The notes under the pieces were generated by a model. The model was given only the letters and a program-made list of their open reading frames with translations. It was not told the origin of the DNA and made no database searches. From the NCBI GenBank assembly GCA_013400975.1, contig WBMZ01009001.1:248001-312000 (forward strand): 64,000 bases of DNA. Direction: 5' to 3'. The DNA is from Atrichornis clamosus (Eukaryota > Chordata > Aves > Passeriformes > Menuridae). A program made the position numbers and the translations under genes. Positions 28,101 to 41,100 of the stretch are shown piece by piece. How positions within the stretch are numbered: the first letter of the stretch is position 1; each line of letters starts with the position of its first letter.

Positions 28101-29382
28101 TTACTAAGAGTGATCTCAATTTAAAAAAAAAACCCCAAGCAACCAAAATGTGTGTGGTCCTGAACTCTAGACAGAGCACTTAGCAAAGGTTATGCAAGGA
28201 ACTTCAAGTTAATGTCAGAGCCCTTCAGTAACAGCCATCAGTGAAATCTAATCAACAGCTGCCTTCTGAGCAATGGGCTTAATGACCTGGGCCATCCACT
28301 GGCAGGTCTCACGTGGCACTGTATGGGGGCAAGGGCTGTCCTTGTGTTTGGTGTAGTTTTTAATATCCCCTGTTACATTTATATTATGAATACAATTATC
28401 CACTCTTATGCAAATAAAAGATGTGTCATGATTTATACTGACAAATTAAATGTAATGAGATTTGCCAGTGGAAATCCTGAAGCATCTTTTCAGTAGAGTA
28501 GAATGCAGAACTGTATTTCAATTATGAAACTTATAGCCTTGTGTAGGATATTTTATTCACATTCTTTGGAAATATTACTGACAAAAATCAAAAGGCAGAA
28601 ACAGAAAATAAATAAAAAGTTTCAAAGAGATGTAGAGGCACTGTCTTGCAAACATCCCAACCCTATTAGGTTGGTTAACATGGTGCTGAAAGCATTAGCT
28701 CCATCCTGCTCATTTAATCCAAGCAGCATTTCCACTCAAATCAGTGGCTCAGATCAGGAGAAGGAGAAGAAAGGAGTTGTGTCTCAAACCCTACGGGGAT
28801 GGAGCAGTGTGGGGTTCCAAGAACTGAAGTTCTAGGGCCTGACTGGAGCAACTGTTTTTTAATTCTGTATTTCATCACCAGCTTCACTTGAGATTCAAGG
28901 TCTGACCAAGACTGAACCCTTCTTTTTCACTCAGCAGAGTTAAACTTAACAAGGAGGATTCTAAGAGGCCCATTCAAAGTAGGGAAAAAAGCAGAACTTG
29001 AAGTCTCATGACTTTAAACCAAATAATCTTGTGACATCCAATGTGTGTAGAAAGAATATTTTGCAGAAACATGTGATTAGGGATAGAACAAAGCAAGTAG
29101 GAGTGGAAAGGAAGAAAGAGGGAGACAGGCAAGTAGAGAGGCTGAAATGTATTCCTTTGCAGTGGGTAGCCCAGCCACTAGAACACCTGGGCTGGGATGT
29201 GGGGCCTGATGCCTGTCTGCCTCATTCAAGAGCTGAAAAAAACCCCAAATTAAACCCAAATCAAAAGCCATTTCCCACTAAGCATTAATCAGAAGATATT
29301 CTCAGATTTCATGTAAGATTGGTCTTTATTTTCTATGAAGTGAGTTCAATATCAGGAATCTTAAAAGGGGGGGGGAATAACA

Positions 29383-29407
29383 AGACTTTTTTAGCTTGTA
29401 AAAGTCT
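29383..29407. repeat. 8-bp-arm inverted repeat
   Basis: Arms 'agactttt' (29383-29390) and 'aaaagtct' (29400-29407) are perfectly complementary and flank a 9-base loop. There is no T-run pattern tying it to a known terminator or RNA. A chance hairpin is possible. Confidence 0.6.
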
Positions 29408-29558
29408 CGTGTTTTTAATCCAGCCAATAGCATTTTTTTGGCCTTTGGGTTTACTATACTAAGAGTTGAGTTAACTATACTAAGATATATGAGGGCAGCA
29501 CTCATGTTGAACCATCACATGTGCTACCCTATGCAAAACAGCAGATTTGTTCTGCTAG

Positions 29559-29577
29559 ATTCACTTAAAAAGTGAAT
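29559..29577. repeat. perfect 8-bp-arm palindrome
   Basis: Arms 'attcactt' (29559-29566) and 'aagtgaat' (29570-29577) flank three A bases. It lies about 150 bases from another short hairpin. It could be a dimeric factor-binding site or coincidence. Confidence 0.6.
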
Positions 29578-32500
29578 TTAGCACTGTTAATTGCAAGGAC
29601 ACACCTTCATAAGAAAAATTTAGCTCAGAACACTATCCAACTTCCAGCCTGCAATTAAGAGCAGGAGCAGAAGGTCTGTGATTTCTGCTTTCATTATAAA
29701 CAAGTTCAGTAATTCCATTTTGAAACAGAAGGCTACAAAACATTCTTCATGTGTCATTGCTGGTTTTACTGCTTAAGTTTCAGTTGCTGTCATTCACAGT
29801 GGTCTGTTCAGAAAATGAATGAAATTATACTTCTCAGTATCCATGATAATTTGTATGTATTTCCTCACAAACACAACCATTTTTTAACATCCAACATCTA
29901 ATTTAAATTTACTCTCCTGTGTTTACTGTAAGTTATGAAGACCCCCCCGACTTCTATAAATGAAATCATGTTTTTGCACGTAAACTAGTAAGTTTGATGC
30001 TGATACTGGTTCTTACCCAGCTGACATCTTACAAGAGTTATTACCTTTCTTTATCTCCCATAAGTTTTTCCCTTTGTGCTTTCAGCAAGGTGAAAGATCT
30101 TCCATGTCGGGAATTCATGCCTGCTGAGGGAGGTGCTTTGAGGGACTGGATTAGAGAAACAAGTCTCCCAGGCTCAGTGCCAACCTTTGCATTTGCAGAT
30201 GCGGGGCCTTGAATTTGTGTACTAACAAAGGTTAGGAAAGCAAAGGGTTTGAAGGGAGGCTTTTCTTTTTGGGGCATGACATCTCGCAGGTGTTGAAGCA
30301 CCGAGGCTGTTCCTGCAAGCTGGGAGAGCCCGACCTGCAGCAAGCCCGGCCTGAGCTCTGCTCAGGGTGGGCCTGATGTTTACTGTTGTGTGCTTCACAC
30401 TGCACTAAGCTCCTAGTGGGCAAAGAGGATAAACCTAATCACACTGATACTACAACCTAGTAAAATAATCTGACGTAGAGAGAGATAAAGAAAAATAAAG
30501 GTGGAAAGATAAAGAAAGTACAGCAGCTTTCCCCGTGTTGTGAATGAGATAAGATAGGAGCTCTGGCATCAGCCAGCCACCCACCGAGGGCAGCTCCAGG
30601 ACCACCACCTTGATAACTTAAAGAGCGTGCTGGCCAAAAAGCCTCCAGGCTTTGCTACAGAAAGTATCTGACTATAATTTCTTGAAGAATACATGCTGTA
30701 AATTCAGTTGCTAAGCATGCAGAGTGTGAAGCTGTCCTTGAAGCACTTATTCATAATTCCCATGCAACTCAAGTGAAACGGGACCTCTGTTTCCATTGAT
30801 ACCCATTCAATCGTGCCTGCCTTTTCCATTTGGCCCATTACACAGCTTTTATCCTATATCTGCCTAAACTGTGGTAGAAATCTGTTGTCTAAAAGACCTT
30901 TTTTTTCTTAAAAACAGGAAACTTTTTGCAGTTTGTCAGTCTATGATTTTGCTTGTGCTTAAAATTTAACAAGCAGATTTCTGTTCTGTGTTTCTATTTA
31001 CTTTTGAGCAGACTGACAAACACACACTGATGGCAGACCTAGTTTTTAAAAAGATAAATTCTTCCTTTCTTTCCTCTTTCATTCTTTTAACTTTCTAGAA
31101 ATCATCTGTCCTTCAGTCACTAGAAATAAAATATTATCTCTGAAGTTATTTTAGCCCACAGATTTAAGAAGAAAAGTAGAAACTAATTTATGAATAAAGT
31201 ATATGACTGAAGTCTACTAGAATGAATTGAATCTAGGCCAAGACTCTGTGAAAATGACCCGTAGGCAAGGTTTGGAATTTAAGTCCTGAGTTTTGAAGAC
31301 TGTCCATTCAATTTACTCACTGAAAATTCAGTAAAAAATAATGGAGTAATTTCAGGTGTGACAGTGGAAAATTCGGCTTGTGACTTCTGGGCATATAATG
31401 AAAATGAAGAACTAAGGTCCAAGAGTCAGGGCTCTGTTGTTTTGCCTGCACTGCCTTGATGTATGGCTGTCAATGCTGCAAAATCTTGTTTGAAGTAAAA
31501 CAGGTAACAGAGTAAAAAAGTATATTGCAGTGACCAGGAAAAAACAAGATGTTGGGAGGAGGAAGGCAGAGGTACAAAGCAGGATAATCAAACATTGCAG
31601 AACATTGCTCAGCCATGAGCTCACAGCAATGACTTTTTCCTGTAAAGAGAAGTAAAGGTTAAGCATCAGCCGTGCCTCAGCCAGCCTGGGCTTTCAGCGT
31701 GATGCTGTTGCTAAGCTCCCCACAATAGGCATCCAAACATATGCATTTAGAAGGCAGTTGTGAATCATCCTGGAGTAATGATAACTGAAGAGACATAAGA
31801 AATAAAACAAGCAGTCAACACTCAGTGAGGCACTCTGAAATCTCATTTACGAAAGAAATGGGGAAAAAAAGTCCACCCTCAGGTCTCTAAAAATAGTCAC
31901 AGAAAATTATCAGTTCAGAGAAGCACTCTGCTTCCTCAGGCCTGCACAAGAGGATGCCTGCTCACAAAGCTGACTCAGGTTGTGAGAGGACAGGTACGTT
32001 TGACTCTGTATGTGAAGAATTTCATGGCTGCATTTGTAAAGACAGAAATGCTCATCGCTACTGGAAGCTCTGAAGCCATGCTTTCATTCAGCAGAGCTAG
32101 CTGGCATCATTTACAGGCCAGAGAAAAGAGACAGAGAAAAGATCCTTCTTTTCATTATGTTTTTTTACCCTCAAGCCCAGTCTGTGGCTTGAGCTAAATC
32201 TACTGTGAACATTTTGCAGATTTTTTTCTGGTAAGACAAGCCGGTCGATGAGAGACCTTGCTGATCATGAAAACAATGTGCAGTTATCTCCCAGCGAGAG
32301 TTCAATCAGCTCAGAAACTCACAGCTGGCTTAAAAGGAGAGACGTACAAGCAGGAGGTAAAGTTCAGTGTAGCAAAGCATATTAAGAGGTGAACGGGATG
32401 GGATGAAACAGAAGAGATGAATGGAGGACACCAGGAGCTGGGAGCTGTTCTGAAAATCACAGCCAAAACAGGACACCCTGCATGAGCCAAGGACTCCAGC

Positions 32501-34160
32501 TCAGGGCTGCACATTTGTTGTGTGGTATAGAATTCACTCCCTGGAAACACTGACATTCAGGACATTCTTCAGTCAAGGGGCCTCTGGTTTAATTTGGTTT
32601 GGCCAAGTTTTTCCCCGAGTAACAGACATAAAAAGGGAGTGCAAATGGCAAGGAGCAAAAGTGATGGTTGTCTGTTTTCCTGCTCCCACATTGGTTTTTG
32701 TGCTGAACAGGAGTCATTGGAAGCTGTGAAAGTCTTACAGGAAAGCTGAAAAAAAGTAATATCCTAAAGCAAAAAGGAAGATGAATTCACAAGTTTTGCT
32801 ACCTTCCCCTCCATAGAAGCTGGGTGGAACCACAGCCTTCTAAGTTCTTATAAAAGAGAGGTATGGAGGAAAGATTTTTTAAAACTAATTTTAAGTAGTA
32901 TAATTAAAAATATATCTATTTAAACCAGTGTGCAATATCTGCAGTGAATATTTTCCTGAATTTTTCCAATAGGATAGTACTAGTCAAGATGAGACTTCTG
33001 GAACAAGAGTGGTTTTGATACCTAAGAATATTCTCTTTTTTTCTCCCATGGTAAATGAACAGAGGAATCTCATGAACCTGTGACAAATGTACTTTATCAG
33101 CAGCTCATCAGGAAAAGAGTAGAGCAGAAAAGTGGAAGTAATGAAATAGAAGATATCAGGCTTATGGCCCAGATTACCTAGTATTCCTCTTAAATAGTTT
33201 TCAGTACTGCTCTCAAGTAGTGCCATCCAGAGAAGAGGAATTACCACTTTCTTGGATAAATACGCCAGTATAATACGAATTTTGCAGATTAAAGTGGGAG
33301 GAACAGAATAAAACAATGAGTTAAAATGTTAGACATGCATTTTTAGGGCTGTGCATCAGGATGGTAACATTTAACAGTATTCTCTGAGGACACAGACTTC
33401 AGAGAAAACTGAGTGCATTGAAATGAGTTTGAAGGATGCAAACATCAGAACTATTTGTTTGTTTACTAAAGTCTGAGGATTTCATCTAACAGTTCTTACA
33501 GGTGGTGTCTCAGTCTTGAAGGCATAGGAAAGGACATCAGAGTTGTGGCTCCAAATATAAACAACACGTGCAGATTTAGCCCTCCTGCTTGCTCACGTAA
33601 GAAGCATTTAACAGCTCCATATCTCCACTGGGAAACCCCTAAGTTAGAAAAATATGATGGTAAGAAAATGCAAGATTAATGGATTTAAGTTCTAAGATGA
33701 ATCTGGCCTTTTGGTCATATTCTCAGCCTCTTGGAGGATTAAGTCATTTTTAGAAGAGTGGTGCCAATTTTATGAAGTTAAGGGGATGTTTCAGCTTCCC
33801 CCAGAATCTGACTCTCCTTGCCACTGCTCCGTTTGGCAGGGCCCACTGGCAATGGAACTTCAGCAGAGAGCACAGAGTCACTCGGGACTGAGGCCCATGG
33901 GGCCGTATCCTGCCATTCAACACCCTCCCAGAGCCCCAAGCCCGGTCAGTCCATAACTGACCTGAAAAGCCACAAATGTAACATTTTACAGTAGCACATA
34001 TGACTACCAAAGGTCAGAGAAAAAGCAGAACAAATTTTTACTGATAACAGACATCATCAAATGATAACTGCTGAGAATTACTGACGGATTTGACTTGATG
34101 GCACAGCGCTATTGAACTGTACTGTGGTGTTCCATATGCAAATCCTCTGGGTTTTCAGGA

Positions 34161-34298
34161 CATAGAATCACAGAGTCACAGAATGGTTTGGATTGGAAAG
34201 GGCCTTAAAGGCAGTTTAGTTTCAACCCCCCTGGCATGGGCAGGGGCACCCTCCACTAAATCAGGTTGTTCAAAGCCCCATCCAGTCTGGCCTTGACA
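34161..34298 (-). mobile_element. CR1 LINE 3' fragment, short
   Basis: The plus strand starts 'catagaatcacagagtcac', continues 'gaatggtttggattgg' and 'aaagggcctta', then 'ggcatgggcaggggcacc' and 'ccagtctggccttgacaa'. This is the reverse complement of a CR1 3' end. About 138 bases remain; similarity stops abruptly after 'ggccttgacaa', the usual 5' truncation. Confidence 0.95.
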
Positions 34299-36879
34299 AT
34301 GAGATTAAATTCAAATCAAAGTCCTACAATGGACAAGAACCTTATGCTATTTGGGGTTATCTAACTACACTCAAATCTTTCTTCTTTTTTGTTTTTGCCT
34401 TGGTTGGTTGCTTGCTTTAAACTTGGTGGAGGGGAAAAATAGACAAGCAATGAACAGAGAACTGTCTATTTGTCTGTATGACCAGACTGATCTGGCTAAA
34501 AATTAACCTGATTGCAAGTAACTGGCAATATCCTAACTGCAGGAACAGTAGTACAGTGATAATGAATTGGGCAATGAGAGTGTACAGAAACTGTGGCCAG
34601 CCTCCACATGAAACTGAACCAAATTTCATGCAGAATAACTGGCAGTGCAGCTAAACCTCCAGGTTATCTGCTTCCATTTCCACACAGCCTGACAGGAGAA
34701 GCTGTGTTTTCTCTTCATTAATCTCCAGGTCTTAGCCTCCACTGCCACAGCTAACAAGCAGGGGTAGAGGTATTTATGTTCTTTCTTGGGGTGTGACAGA
34801 GCCTACCAGCAAAGAGAGAGATGGATTTGTGCCTCTCTGTGTGCCTCTACTTTAAATCCTGATCCCACCCTGTGACTGACACAATTCTCCTCTAAACCAA
34901 GGCCAAGTTAACCCTCTTTGCACACAACACTTCAAATGTCATGGACCTGGAATAGCAAAAAAAAAGGTTGAAATCAGCTCAGCTTTTCAGAAAAAGAAAT
35001 ATATAAATATTTCAAAAGGAATATTCTGTCTGACAAAAATGAAAATTTAAGATAGATCAGCTACAAATAAATAAATATTGCACACTGAAAATAATCTGTG
35101 TGAATACCACTTCTCAAGCAAATGAAATGTTCACCTTGTTGTTGCAACAAGTACACAGTGAGCTAGCCAGAGACACTGACATCTTAGAAATATCAAGTTT
35201 ATGTATCAGCAGAGAAGAAGTTTATGGGAAAAGTATGTCTCATAGACACCAACAATATCTTTGTCCTATTCTTTTGGAAATAACTTGATTGAAAGAATAT
35301 GTTTGCGGGCTTCCAGCAGTGTAACCCTGGTGAGTGCAGACACACACAAGCAGCCATTTGGCACCACGCAGGAGGTTTGCTCAGGATGGATCCTGGAGCA
35401 TCGCTGGTGTGTCTGGGGCTAGCAGAGGTAGGGGGAAGGAGAAGGAGACTTTAGAACCCATTATGTTAATGCTGTAGGGTTTTTTCTTACAGTAGGAAAA
35501 AGGAAAAGAGTGAGGTGCCAATCTAGAATTTAAATATGAGCTTGAGTACAGTTTTCACTGAAAACAGTATTACATTCCAACAGTTATGTATCTTTAAGCA
35601 ACAGTAGTACAGTATACTCCAGACAACTCATGTGTTTATAACAGTTCATGTCTGCTAAAGCATTAGCCTTTGACTCTGAGACCTCATTTGGGTGGATCTC
35701 TACATATCACTCTGACACTCCATTCCTAAACTTTGATTATTCTAGTGTTACCATTTTTTTAACACATGCACCAATTATTTACATCTATTCCACCTTGCTT
35801 GCACAGTGGAGGCTAGAAATGTTGTAGGGGAGCATAGAGAGGCATTTCTTTGATTTTTTTTTCTCTATTTAAATAGTGAAATACATAAATGTAAAAATAA
35901 TTGTGTCCTACTCCAGTTTCCAGCTGTAGCCATTAAACTCATTGCTTTGTTCCTCACGACTCAGAACTTGGTTCATATGCCCTGGTTCATTTTTCCAACC
36001 CTATCTTAAAAAAAGAAAAAAATAGCTGAACCATGATGAAAACTGGGAAATTTGTTGGCATTTAGAACTTCTGTTTACCAAGAAGAATAAATGTGGGCCT
36101 CATGGGACTTCAAAACCAGACAGATGCATTCCAAAAGAAGGTCCCATGCAAATATTTCCTGTCTAGAAATACCTACAGAAGCAATTTAAAATCAGCCCAA
36201 AACTTTGGGGTTTTTCCTCTCAGTTGTGGGATTGGAAGTTGTCATGAAGCATTAACCCTGAGCAGGGAATAACCAGGCAGGCTGGGTCCTGCAGGGTCAG
36301 GGGAGTGCTAACCCCAGACTGTGGTTTCAGCTGGTGTCAGTCCCCATGCCAGAGGAAGAAGGAGCTGCCCGTGAAGACAATCACGTTGTCAAAAATATTT
36401 GGAAGTGCACTAAATCCAGAAACCAAATCCTGCCTCTCCGTAAGCAGCATGAGGGATGTGATGATCAAGTTGCTGCATTACTTGTTCCTTTTAATCATCA
36501 TACTGGGATCTTTAGCAGCATGGGAAGAAGAAAAGAGGGCAAGAAAGGGCAAGGTGCCCTCAGTTTTATTTGCCAGCATCTTCCCAATTTGTTTTGTCAA
36601 CTTTGGCTCCATGCCACATGTTGAACAATTGTCAGGGCTTTGCACATGCAATAAACCAGAAATTTAGATGGTAATTATGATTAATATGGAAATGTATCTA
36701 GTTAACATAATGATACAGGGCCAAACCCTGCAGCCATGATTATTTAGCAAAAAAATTGCCTGTAACACTAGCAGAAATCCTGAATAAATATTCAAGTTTT
36801 ACCATCCTGAAATCAATTGGACAGAAGTTATGTATTTTGGAACCAGAAAATATAAAATGTTGGGGAGGTGGGAGATACA
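34299..36879. other. non-coding stretch, no gene seen
   Basis: No supported exon, RNA gene or repeat. Two overlapping plus-strand frames at 36305-36667 (120 and 96 codons) have no recognisable content. Confidence 0.55.
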
Positions 36880-37165
36880 ATGACAAATTTTGCAGGACTA
36901 GAAATGGCTTCAAACTGAAAGAGAGTAGGTTTAGTTTATATATTAGGAAGAAATTCTTTACTGTGAGGGTTGTGAGGGACAGGCACAGGTTGCACAGAGA
37001 AGTTGTGGATGCCTCATCCCCGGAAGTGTTCAAGGTCAGGTTGGAAGGAGCCCTGAGCAACCTGATTTAGTGCAAGGTGTCCCTGCCCATGGCAGGGGAC
37101 TTGGAACTAGGTGATCTATAAGGTCTCTCTCTTAAAAAACAGGCCATTCTATGATTCTATGATAA
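36880..37165 (+). mobile_element. CR1 LINE 3' fragment, plus orientation
   Basis: The diagnostic CR1 blocks appear in sense orientation: 'aatggcttcaaactgaaag', 'attaggaagaaattcttta', 'ctgtgagggttgtgaggg', 'ggaagtgttcaaggtcagg' and 'gtccctgcccatggcaggg'. The element ends in the tandem 'attctatg attctatg' tail at about 37147-37162. It is 5'-truncated, and the segment just before the tail (normally a 'tcccttccaaccc' block) is altered. It ends about 170 bases before the solo LTR. Confidence 0.95.
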
Positions 37166-37329
37166 ATTCCTAATATCTTTGCAGCCATTAATGGATGCTT
37201 GACAGAAGATGTGCTGATGCTCACATGATTTAAGAAGTTCCAGAAGTTTGTGAGAATATGGATTACTTCACAAATAACTGCTGAACTGCAGCACACCTTG
37301 TTTCCTCCTTTCGGCTTCTCCCTTTTTGA

Positions 37330-37334
37330 GTACC
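37330..37334. repeat. target-site duplication, left copy (gtacc)
   Basis: The five bases 'gtacc' immediately precede the LTR and recur immediately after it at 37795-37799. A 5-bp duplication is typical of ERVL-type and several other retroviral integrations. The exact match supports the LTR boundaries. Confidence 0.7.
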
Positions 37335-37794
37335 TGTCATGGTTTAGCAGCGGTGCTCCCCAGGTCGGTGTTCCCACTGAGGCTCTCCAAGCCGCGCTGC
37401 CTCTGCCTCGCTTCCCCTCTCTCCCTTCCCCTCCTCCCTTCCACAGCTGGGGGTGAGAATTGCAGGCACAAAAGGCAAAGATCACAGATTGAGATAAGAA
37501 CAATTTACTGGAGACATCAATGAAATAAGAAAACAAGTGGTAACAGCAACAATATTAATACAAAAGCGTACAAGAGAGAGGCGAGAGACTCATGTGCAAA
37601 ATGCAGGCCTGGTGTTACCCGATTGCTCTCTCTGCCACGTTTACTCACCGGGAAGGGACCCCTTCTCCCTGGAAGAGACTCCTTTTACCCCGGCCCCAGC
37701 AATGATGAGGTGGTATAGAGCAACTTCCAGGTCCTAGCCGTGATTCCTCCTGGCTACTGTAAAAATTAATCCTGTCCTGGCTAGAACCAGGATG
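37335..37794 (-). mobile_element. solo LTR, avian ERVL-like endogenous retrovirus
   Basis: The plus strand begins 'tgtcatggtttagcagcggt' and ends near 'ctggctagaaccaggatg'. Read on the minus strand this matches the layout of a common avian endogenous-retrovirus LTR: a start resembling 'ctggttctagccagga', a GC-rich and TC-rich 3' part, and an end in 'taaaccatgaca'. It is about 460 bases and flanked by a perfect 5-bp duplication (gtacc). No gag, pol or env sequence lies next to it, so it is a solo LTR left by recombination between the two LTRs. On the sense strand the first bases are CA rather than the canonical TG, probably a later mutation. Family assignment is from memory of the terminal motifs, so the subfamily is uncertain. 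Confidence 0.8.
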
Positions 37795-37799
37795 GTACC
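37795..37799. repeat. target-site duplication, right copy (gtacc)
   Basis: This exactly matches the five bases at 37330-37334 on the other side of the LTR. Confidence 0.7.
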
Positions 37800-38085
37800 T
37801 TGTTTTAAAATCAATATACAGCAATTTGGTGAATGTTTTGCCACGCTTGTGATGCTCATTTGCTGCTGGTGAGTTACTTAATGTTCCTAATTCTTTCCTT
37901 AATACTATCATGTAAGTGATACTTGACAAGCAACATTAAAAGCGGACCATAAAATCATAAAAATAATGAAAGCTGGATGATATATTTCATGTTAGAGGAT
38001 GGTCGGTTCTTGGGAGTGGTTGCTTTCCTCAGGAAAGAAATGCAAGTGGAGTGTAGAGGCAGCAGGTCCCGCAGAGCAGCATCTT

Positions 38086-38136
38086 CAGTTGGACTCAGTG
38101 ATCCTGTGGGTCCCTTCCATCTCAGGACGTCCTGTG
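38086..38136 (+). mobile_element. short CR1 LINE 3'-end relic
   Basis: The plus strand reads 'ttggactcagtgatcctgtg', then 'ggtcccttccatctcagga' and 'cgtcctgtga'. This matches the last 50 or so bases of the CR1 3' end in sense orientation, before the terminal short repeats, which are not preserved. It is a decayed or truncated copy. Confidence 0.8.
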
Positions 38137-41100
38137 ACCTGCTCTGAAGAGCAGCAGGTGAGCTCCATCTCAGCGTCGTGTGCTGCTGTGAGCTCCACAC
38201 ATCAGTCTCCACACTGCCTCCAGCTTCAAAACCCTTCTGTTCACAACACAGACTCTCAGCTCCCAGTGCAAAGACATCGTGAGCCAAGCCACAGACCCTC
38301 AGTGTGTTCTGTGTTCAAGTGAAAGAAAACCTGAAATGCCATCCCTGTTTGCTGGGCCAAAGACAACATCCCCATGGCAGTGCTGCGAGCTGCTTGTAAA
38401 CATTGGAAGCTGAAGAAGGTTTCTGGATCCAAAAATATTTTGAGTGCATTTAGGCTCTTATTCATTTCCAAATTCAGAATAAAAGAAGGAGAACTGCTGT
38501 AGCAATTAATCAAATTGATTATAAATAACATTTCTCATCAGGTTATCTTTAACAAACTATAGGAGTTCTTAAGAGTGTGATTTATAAAAGTTCAGTGTCT
38601 AGTCCAGAGAACTTATCTTAGTTTACATTTATCCTAAAAGAAAAATTCAGATATTGAACATAGCAATTTCTTTTATATTGCACTTAGTCCCAAGCGCTTT
38701 TAAATTACCGTGAAAAAATAAAATCATCCATTTCCATTTTACTTCCCAACAACCACCTGACATACAGGGTGAGAGGAACTTCTCAATAATTACCAAATAA
38801 TTTATGACCAAAAAAATTTGTAGACAGCATTAATTTAATAACCAGCCAAGAGGTGACAGTACAAAAAAGATTTGTGGAGGTAGCCTCATACCTGAGAGTA
38901 GTCAATGACATATCAAATTAAATATCTCTCTCTAGTGGAAACCAACTAAAAGCCTAAGGAAAGGATTTATTAAGCCATTTGTCACTAAACCCAGCATTTT
39001 CTCAGTACACTAGAATTACTGGAAAGTTCATCCAGCCAAATATGAAAGCGCTAAGAGGACTCCTTGGAATCTTGGAAAGGCTACAACCATCCTCTTTTTG
39101 CAGACACATACCCTAAGAATTAGATTTTCTATGAATCTCTTCTGCTGGCTCAGTCTTACAAATTATAGCAAAAATACTATTGTAATGACTGCAGAATTTA
39201 TCACCAGAACCATAGCAGTATTTGTCATTACTAGACAGACATATACATTCCCAAATTGTGAATTCCACTTGGGAATAGGAGCTGTATGTATGACACAGCT
39301 TCCATTACAGTGACTGACAACAGCTTCGATATGTGACTGCTTGGGGGAAAAAAATACTGTCTGATGAGCTGATGTAGTATTTGACAGAATTTCCACATTT
39401 AGGTTGCAACAAAACATACCTGTCAATAAAGTGCAAGGACAAAGTGATCTTGCTGTAGAAGACTATAACTCTTCCTGATCTTGGTAGGAGTTGTGCCAGT
39501 TTATATGAACCCTCAGGCTGCGGCAAACCATGCATTTCCAGATTTCTCCCTTTATTGCATATTTCATTGTCTCAGGATACACACTTTTGTTATAATTTAT
39601 ATTGAAAGCTTTTATGCTGTTATAGATCCAATGGATCCAACTGGTTTGAGTGAACATGCTTGTACATGTGGTATTTTGTAGGTCTGCCCCATAGAACAAA
39701 CCAAGGGATTTCCATTACCTTCCAGAAATACCCTTGAGAGATGACCCATAATACCCTGACATGTTTTTTGGCAATTCCAGAAAGCGCCTTTAAGTGAGAT
39801 GGTCGGCTTGTGCACATCCCTATTTGAAACTTTCTTTGTCTCGTGTACTTTAGGAGGCTTGGATAACCACAGGGACACAGAGGTGGGAATTTGAAGTGCT
39901 GAATGTACCTGGAGTCTCCAAAGAGAGCAGAGGGCACGGTTTGAGAGAGGAACTGCTTCTGTGTTGCCTCTGGATGGTGCAGTTTGAGCCTGACCCCTCA
40001 GAGGGTGAGAGCCTGTGAAGGAATTATCAGTTCCGTGTCAGTCTGAAACTCATGCGTTGTACCATTACCTAAAGCCAACTGAAAATAGGGACTTTAAAGT
40101 GAGTCCTGTTTGAAACGTAAGGGCATATCATACAATTTTAATCACGTTTCCTTTGTTTCATATATAAACAACCGCTGCTAAACAAACAGAGCCTTCTAAG
40201 AATGATTTGTTTCCAAGTCCCTCGGTTTAGAATTAATCTTTCTGGGAAATAGTTACAATGTCACAGCCAATACATTTTTGCCCCATGATACTTATTTTGC
40301 AAAATGAAAACCAACAGTTACAGCTTTAAGAGGCAATGAGCACAAAAACTACTTAACAATTTGTTCTTGGCAGGATCTGACCATGTCCCAATACCCTACA
40401 GATTAATGTTTTTATAATGGAAAAATGCAGCATTCAGCAGGAAAAGAGATTATTGCTGGCTGGAGTGCAATGCAGAACATTGCTTTCCGTGTTCACTTCT
40501 AGCACAGTATCTCTCCTCAAAGCACAGCTCTCCCACCTCTTCCAGAAACCTGCATCACAGGCACCCCTTCAAACACCAGATATCCCAGTTGCTATCTTGG
40601 AAAGTGCTCTGTGGGAGGGATTAGCACAGTTTTACTTGTAAGCTCTGTTACAGGCTCCCTGCTCAGGGCCAAGCAGGATGTGCATCTTTGCTTTCTATCA
40701 GCTCAGCTCACTGAACCATTACCCCAGGACTTTGACCCTTTCCACGTGCTGGGTATCAGAGCCAAAGCAAGCATGTATGAGTAAGGTTTTCACTCTCTGC
40801 CAAGTTTGATGATGTGGCTTTCCTCCGTGGGAAGAATGACAGCAATTCACCAAAGGGACAAATGAAGGGACTCCATAAAGCAGCCCCTGGATCTGGTCCC
40901 ACGTATCGGTAGAGCCAGCCAGTCAGTGTCAGTGGCTTCCCAACATCCCTCCTCCCCAGCTGGGCCGCCAGTCCAGCAGCAAGGCCTGGTGCAAATCCCG
41001 TTACATGCCAGGAGGAAGCATAAAGGGCGAGACACTCTGTCTCTGCACCGAAGCACAGGGCACCAGGCAGAGGTTTGTCAGCTCTGCTCCGCTGCTGTGC

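Larger units (their letters stand above)
25184..34160. other. non-coding stretch, no gene seen
   Basis: About 9 kb of AT-rich DNA with no exon or mobile element I can support. Small structural items at 29383-29407 and 29559-29577 are listed separately, and there is a G9 run near 29367-29375. The longest open frame (134 codons, 27223-27627) has no recognised domain or splice sites. Confidence 0.5.

Noticed and set aside
36740..37070. Overlapping 106- and 104-codon frames on opposite strands
   Set aside because: They are largely CR1 sequence and have no gene of their own.
37132..37737. 134-codon minus frame and shorter plus frames
   Set aside because: They cross the solo LTR; GC-rich LTR composition explains the openness.
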